The notes under the pieces are model-generated. The model did no database searches. It saw nothing but the letters and a program-made list of their open reading frames with translations, and was not told where the DNA came from. A DNA stretch of 64,000 bases, from NCBI GenBank assembly GCA_022705325.1, contig JAKJER010000003.1, positions 1 through 64,000 on the forward strand, given 5' to 3'. Source of the stretch: Planctomycetota bacterium. GTDB taxonomy: Bacteria; Planctomycetota; Phycisphaerae; SM23-33. Within the stretch, counting starts at the first letter, position 1, and each line of letters opens with the position of its first letter. Positions 60,800 to 64,000 of this stretch are shown here, one piece after another. The translations under genes were made by a program, and so were the position numbers.

Positions 60800-61768
60800 T
60801 CACCGCCACCGGTGCAGCGACTTGAGGTCCAGGCCCAGCTTCTGGACGGCAGGCGCGATATCCTTCAGAAACCGCCACCCGTCGCTGTAGTAGCCGCCCG
60901 TGAAGGCCAGGTCGCTCACGTGCGAAGCCCAGAAGCGATTGAGCAGTCCCATGAACATCTCGCGGGTGTACTTGCAGATCATCGAGGCCAGGGCGACCGG
61001 CAGGTGGCGCTGCTCGCACTCGACGGCAAAGTGGATCTCCATCCGCCGCGGGCCATACTCGATGCGGTAGGCGCTGACGAGGTCGTTCTCTTCCAGGATG
61101 ACGAACCGGGAGCCCTCGAAGACGCGTTCGAGGGCCGGCAGGTAGTGCATTCGCCCCCCCTGACGGTCGACGAACACCCGCAGGTCCTGGGTGGCGAACT
61201 GCTCCCACAGGAACATGACCAGGCGACAGGTGATGTCGAACAGCGAGGCGGACTTGTTGTTGCTGGCCGTCACCAGGCGGTTGAACTCGTTCTCGAAGAC
61301 GCATTCGGCCCGGGCCGCCCGCAGGGCGCAGCCGGCGCGGTTCATGGCCACGCCGAGGCTGTTGCCCGCCAGGGCGACGTCGGTGGGGGTCAGGCTGACC
61401 GGCAGCGCGGGGTCGTCATGGGAATACCACGGATAGGCGCCCAGTTGGCCTGCCGCGGAGGGGCAGACGTGGCGGACGAACTCCCGCAGGGAACCGAACC
61501 GCCAGTTCGCGCCGGCGAGTGTCGCCAATACCCCCCGCTCCAGCAGGCGCAGGTCGTCGTTGCGCTGGCCGCCGTAGAGCTTCTTGCTGTCGGCGATGGC
61601 GACCAGACCCTTGCGCTTGGAGGGCTTCTTGCTGACCGCCCCGGCCAGCAACTTCCAGAGCGAGACGTCCACCAGGTCGTCCGGCAAGGCCCAGGCGGTG
61701 GCGCCGACCACCAGGGGCCCCAGCACCGGGCCCAGGCCCGCCTCGTCTATGCCCGCCACAATCGTCAC
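60800..61768 (-). CDS. RNase HII-like protein, long divergent form
   Basis: A 322-residue protein, against about 200-220 for standard RNase HII, which cuts RNA in RNA-DNA hybrids. The core blocks are present: GIDEAGLGPVLGPLVVGA (residues 6-23) with the D-E pair, VAIADSKKL near 57, FVDRQGG near 200, and VALASMICKYTREMFM near 262-277. In the last block the usual catalytic R-D is R-E. About 100 residues are inserted between the second and third blocks. Activity is likely but not certain. GGGAG lies eight bases before the GTG start. No standard rnhB is present elsewhere in the window. Confidence 0.8.
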   Translation of the reverse strand: MTIVAGIDEAGLGPVLGPLVVGATAWALPDDLVDVSLWKLLAGAVSKKPSKRKGLVAIADSKKLYGGQRNDDLRLLERGVLATLAGANWRFGSLREFVRHVCPSAAGQLGAYPWYSHDDPALPVSLTPTDVALAGNSLGVAMNRAGCALRAARAECVFENEFNRLVTASNNKSASLFDITCRLVMFLWEQFATQDLRVFVDRQGGRMHYLPALERVFEGSRFVILEENDLVSAYRIEYGPRRMEIHFAVECEQRHLPVALASMICKYTREMFMGLLNRFWASHVSDLAFTGGYYSDGWRFLKDIAPAVQKLGLDLKSLHRWR

Positions 61769-61844
61769 AAGCTGTGCTCCCGCGGCCCGGCCGCACTCTA
61801 GTCGTCCGTCACTTCAACGGCGGGCTATTGTACCGACGGGAGTT

Positions 61845-63416
61845 CTACTTTCCAATCCGCTCGCACGTGCCGCTGACCATGCGGAGTTTGGCCTGGGTGA
61901 TCGTGATGTTGCCGTTGTGGATGAGCATTGTCGGGCGGTGAGCGTTCTTGACGCGGGCGGCGGCGATGGGTGACATCCGGACGAGCGAACTCTTGTGGCT
62001 CAGATGCGGCTTCTTGTTGATGTACACGATGACTTCGATGTTGTCGCGGTTCATCGGCAAGACCCGGGCCTCGATCAGGGCCGCCTTTCCGACAGTCAGG
62101 ACCGATGGCACATAACGCCGGGAGCTGCCCCCGTAGTAGTAGCCGGAACTCTCTTCATAGATGTAGTCCTTGTTGCTGGATTCCACGTTGAGGATGACGG
62201 CGGCGTAGCGGTCGGCCGAGACGGGCAAGAGCAACTCGACGCGAGGCGGACTGTAGCTGTTCCGCAACCGGCTCGCACTGATCTCCAACTGGAGATCATA
62301 TGCGCCCTTGGGCAAGGCCGGAAACGACAGGTTTGGGGCTCCAACGGACATGGTATCGGCGCAGGAGACCTGTCCGCCCTTGAGCGTCCAACGGCCCTCC
62401 CCGTCGCGTTTGGGGTTGATGTCCTTGATCAGGTCGATCCACGGGTCGAGCGACTCGGCCTGCTTCTCCAACTCCTCTCCGATCGCCTTGGCGGTCATGT
62501 CCGCCTTCATTCGCGTGGCGTCGACCTCCTTGTGCTTGTCCAGGTAGAGGTCGTAGTAGCGCTTGGCCCGACGGAGCATGTTGGGACGGGCGGTCTGCGA
62601 GGCCGACTCCGCCAGCGAGCGGTACCAGTCGGCCAGTTCCAGGCAGGCGGTGTCGGCCAGGGTCTGGTCGTCCTTCTGGACCAGGGGCAGGTAGGTTCGG
62701 TAGCGCTCGTCGCAGTCACGGGTGAGGACGGTGGTTCCCTGCTCGGGATCGTCCAGGTCCACGACGTACAACTGAAGCAGCCGCAGGCGGTTGGCCTCGT
62801 CGGTGGGCTCCTCCTTGAGCTTCTCCTTGAGCACGGCCGCCTGGCGGGCTGCGCGGTCCATCTCCGTCAGGGTCCGAATGCGATAGGTCACGAACCCTCG
62901 TCGCGAGGAGTTGGGCCCGAAGGCCATCGCCTGCCGCATCAGCTTCAGCGCTTCCTCGTACTGGCGGTCCAGGACCTTAGCCTCGCCCTGCTCCATCGCC
63001 CATTCCACCATTTGTTGGCCGATCTCGCTCTTCTCGGCTCCCCGGGCCATGTTGTACTGGCGGGTCCGCACGGTCAGCAACTTCTCGAACGCCGACGGCG
63101 GCGCGTCGGGCAGGTCCTTCAGCCGCCGGGCCGCCTGGTAGGCTGTCTCGAACCCCTTGGGGTGTTTCATGCCCAGCGCGTAGGAGTTTTCCAGCAGCAG
63201 GACCACCAGCCGCCCCTGTTCCTTGGACTGGCTGGCGGTCTTGAGCAGGCGCTCGGCCAGATCCAGGTCATCGTCGGTTTCCCGGCTTTGCGTGACCCGC
63301 GCGATCTCCGGGCCGAACACGGATTTGAACGTATCTTCCGCCTGGTCCCCCCACGCCACGGCGACCGAAAGGACCAGCGGAGCCATCAGCGCAAACAGAG
63401 CCCGACGCATGCTCAT
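61845..63416 (-). CDS. exported protein with helical-repeat region and C-terminal beta domain
   Basis: A 523-residue exported protein with signal peptide MRRALFALMAPLVLSVAVAWG. Residues about 25-330 are helical and resemble TPR-type repeats (AERLLKTASQSKEQGRL, YEEALKLMRQAMAFG, LADTACLELADWYRSLAES). About 345-523 is a beta-sandwich (RWTLKGGQVSCADTMSVGAP, YDLQLEISASRLRNS, GKAALIEARVLPMNRDN), similar to the DUF1080/LamG type seen in planctomycetes. The middle segment WIDLIKDINPKRD often marks such domains. GGGGAG before the ATG at 63416 fixes the start. Function unknown. Confidence 0.72.
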   Translation of the reverse strand: MSMRRALFALMAPLVLSVAVAWGDQAEDTFKSVFGPEIARVTQSRETDDDLDLAERLLKTASQSKEQGRLVVLLLENSYALGMKHPKGFETAYQAARRLKDLPDAPPSAFEKLLTVRTRQYNMARGAEKSEIGQQMVEWAMEQGEAKVLDRQYEEALKLMRQAMAFGPNSSRRGFVTYRIRTLTEMDRAARQAAVLKEKLKEEPTDEANRLRLLQLYVVDLDDPEQGTTVLTRDCDERYRTYLPLVQKDDQTLADTACLELADWYRSLAESASQTARPNMLRRAKRYYDLYLDKHKEVDATRMKADMTAKAIGEELEKQAESLDPWIDLIKDINPKRDGEGRWTLKGGQVSCADTMSVGAPNLSFPALPKGAYDLQLEISASRLRNSYSPPRVELLLPVSADRYAAVILNVESSNKDYIYEESSGYYYGGSSRRYVPSVLTVGKAALIEARVLPMNRDNIEVIVYINKKPHLSHKSSLVRMSPIAAARVKNAHRPTMLIHNGNITITQAKLRMVSGTCERIGK

Positions 63417-63549
63417 GTGAATCTCCCCAGAGGCTGATTGTAGGTATCTGTTCTGTTCCGGCGACCGCTCCACGGCAGCCGCCCCCAGACAAGACACTCA
63501 CGATTCTACCTTGTTGCACCCGCCCCGCAAGAAAAAACGCGGACTCCGG

Positions 63550-63577
63550 TTGCATGGACCGTCGCGTCGACTATTAT
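63550..63577 (+). promoter_or_regulatory. candidate promoter of the Gfo/Idh/MocA gene
   Basis: TTGCAT at 63550-63555 and TATTAT at 63572-63577 with a 16-base spacer; the leader to the GTG is about 86 bases. Confidence 0.4.
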
Positions 63578-63591
63578 AAGCCCTGAAAGGA

Positions 63592-63630
63592 GCCCACGGA
63601 CCCGACCCACAGGGAAGCCCTGCCGTGGGC
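63592..63630 (+). other. two-level hairpin in the leader of the Gfo/Idh/MocA gene
   Basis: GCCCACGG at 63592-63599 pairs with CCGTGGGC at 63623-63630, and inside it CAGGG (63610-63614) pairs with CCCTG (63618-63622) around AAG. It lies in the untranslated leader, 40 bases before the start codon. Confidence 0.45.
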
Positions 63631-63669
63631 GTTGGATCCGAGTTTGAGTTTTTCGCAAAGGAGCCGCAC

Positions 63670-64000
63670 GTGAGCAAGAAGACCCAATCGAAGAAGCTTC
63701 GCTTCGGCGTCGTCGGGATGGGATTCATCGGCCGCATCCATGCCAAGGCGATCGTCGCCGGGCGGGAAACCACCCTGGGCGCGGTGGCCGACGCCTTCGC
63801 CCCGTCTGCCCGCAAGGCCGGAGAGGAATTCAACGTCCCGCCGTTCAGCGACCCGCAAAGGATGTTCGAGTCGGGGCTGATCGACGCGGTGATCATCGCC
63901 ACGCCGCACTACCTGCACCCGCCGCTGACCATCCGCGCCGCGCGCTGCGGGCTGCACGTCCTGTGCGAGAAGCCGATGGCGGTGACGATCGGCGCGGCCC
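63670..64000 (+). CDS. Gfo/Idh/MocA-family oxidoreductase, 5' part
   Basis: The first 110 residues of an NAD(P)-dependent sugar or inositol dehydrogenase; the gene runs off the window. The Rossmann motif RFGVVGMGFIGRIHAKAI is near residues 11-28, and IDAVIIATPHYLHPPL and CGLHVLCEKPMAV near 95-105 carry the conserved lysine-proline of this family, which places the catalytic lysine. GTG at 63670 has AAGGAG six bases upstream. Such enzymes oxidise free or bound sugars; the substrate cannot be told. A promoter and a structured leader precede it. Confidence 0.88.
   Translation, partial: MSKKTQSKKLRFGVVGMGFIGRIHAKAIVAGRETTLGAVADAFAPSARKAGEEFNVPPFSDPQRMFESGLIDAVIIATPHYLHPPLTIRAARCGLHVLCEKPMAVTIGAA

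Overview
The window is about 64 kb of high-GC bacterial chromosome. It most resembles a planctomycete, probably the Phycisphaerae side of the phylum. That is inferred from gene content: two PEP-CTERM proteins, several PQQ-type beta-propellers, a DUF1080 protein, a DUF4159 protein, a PmoA-like (DUF6807) protein, a hydrazine-synthase-alpha-like haem protein, and several secreted esterases and sulfatase-modifying-factor-like proteins. No rRNA or tRNA gene and no CRISPR array was seen. Promoters of the TTGACN-17-TANAAT type can be read in front of many genes, and starts are often GTG or TTG behind a clear AGGAG-like ribosome site.

Layout: 0-10 kb holds core genes: a hydrolase, ilvC, a sugar epimerase, a universal stress protein, a phosphoesterase, a PEP-CTERM protein, rpmH (only 44 codons), ahcY, an acetyltransferase and dnaA. 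A perfect DnaA box, two weaker ones and a strong promoter lie before dnaA, so the replication origin may be close. 10-17 kb holds a molybdate/tungstate-type ABC operon with two different binding lipoproteins, then a three-gene MacB-like ABC system with an unrecognised exported partner. 17-24.5 kb is a likely operon of three exported proteins: a methyltransferase-like/PQQ-propeller fusion, a c-haem propeller protein and a PmoA-like protein. 24.6-30.6 kb is an exopolysaccharide locus (SPOR lipoprotein, Wza-, Wzz-, tyrosine-kinase- and Wzy-like) in which the kinase has lost its Walker A lysine. 30.7-48.4 kb holds mostly exported proteins probably acting on polysaccharides (sialate esterases, tandem SGNH hydrolase, beta-helix protein, propellers, DUF1080, DUF4159, L,D-transpeptidase, second PEP-CTERM protein). 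48.6-50.5 kb is the rpsP-trmD-rplS-yraN cluster without rimM. 50.9-64 kb holds a membrane protein, a second methyltransferase-like/PQQ fusion, a sulfatase-modifying-factor-like protein coupled to a basic-secretory-protein peptidase, DAHP synthase, an ExeA/GspB-like pair, an unusual RNase HII, a repeat-rich exported protein and the start of a Gfo/Idh/MocA dehydrogenase.

The most unusual non-coding structure is a 290-bp element at 34973-35262. It has perfect 16-bp terminal inverted repeats and four internal hairpins, each with an 8-bp stem and a 5-nt loop, whose stems vary by compensatory changes. It looks like a non-autonomous mobile element inserted in a low-complexity spacer. The most unusual coding features are the two methyltransferase-like/PQQ fusions, one with an eroded SAM motif, and the lysine-less BY-kinase-like ATPase of the exopolysaccharide locus. 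All assignments come from reading the sequence; no database search was run.
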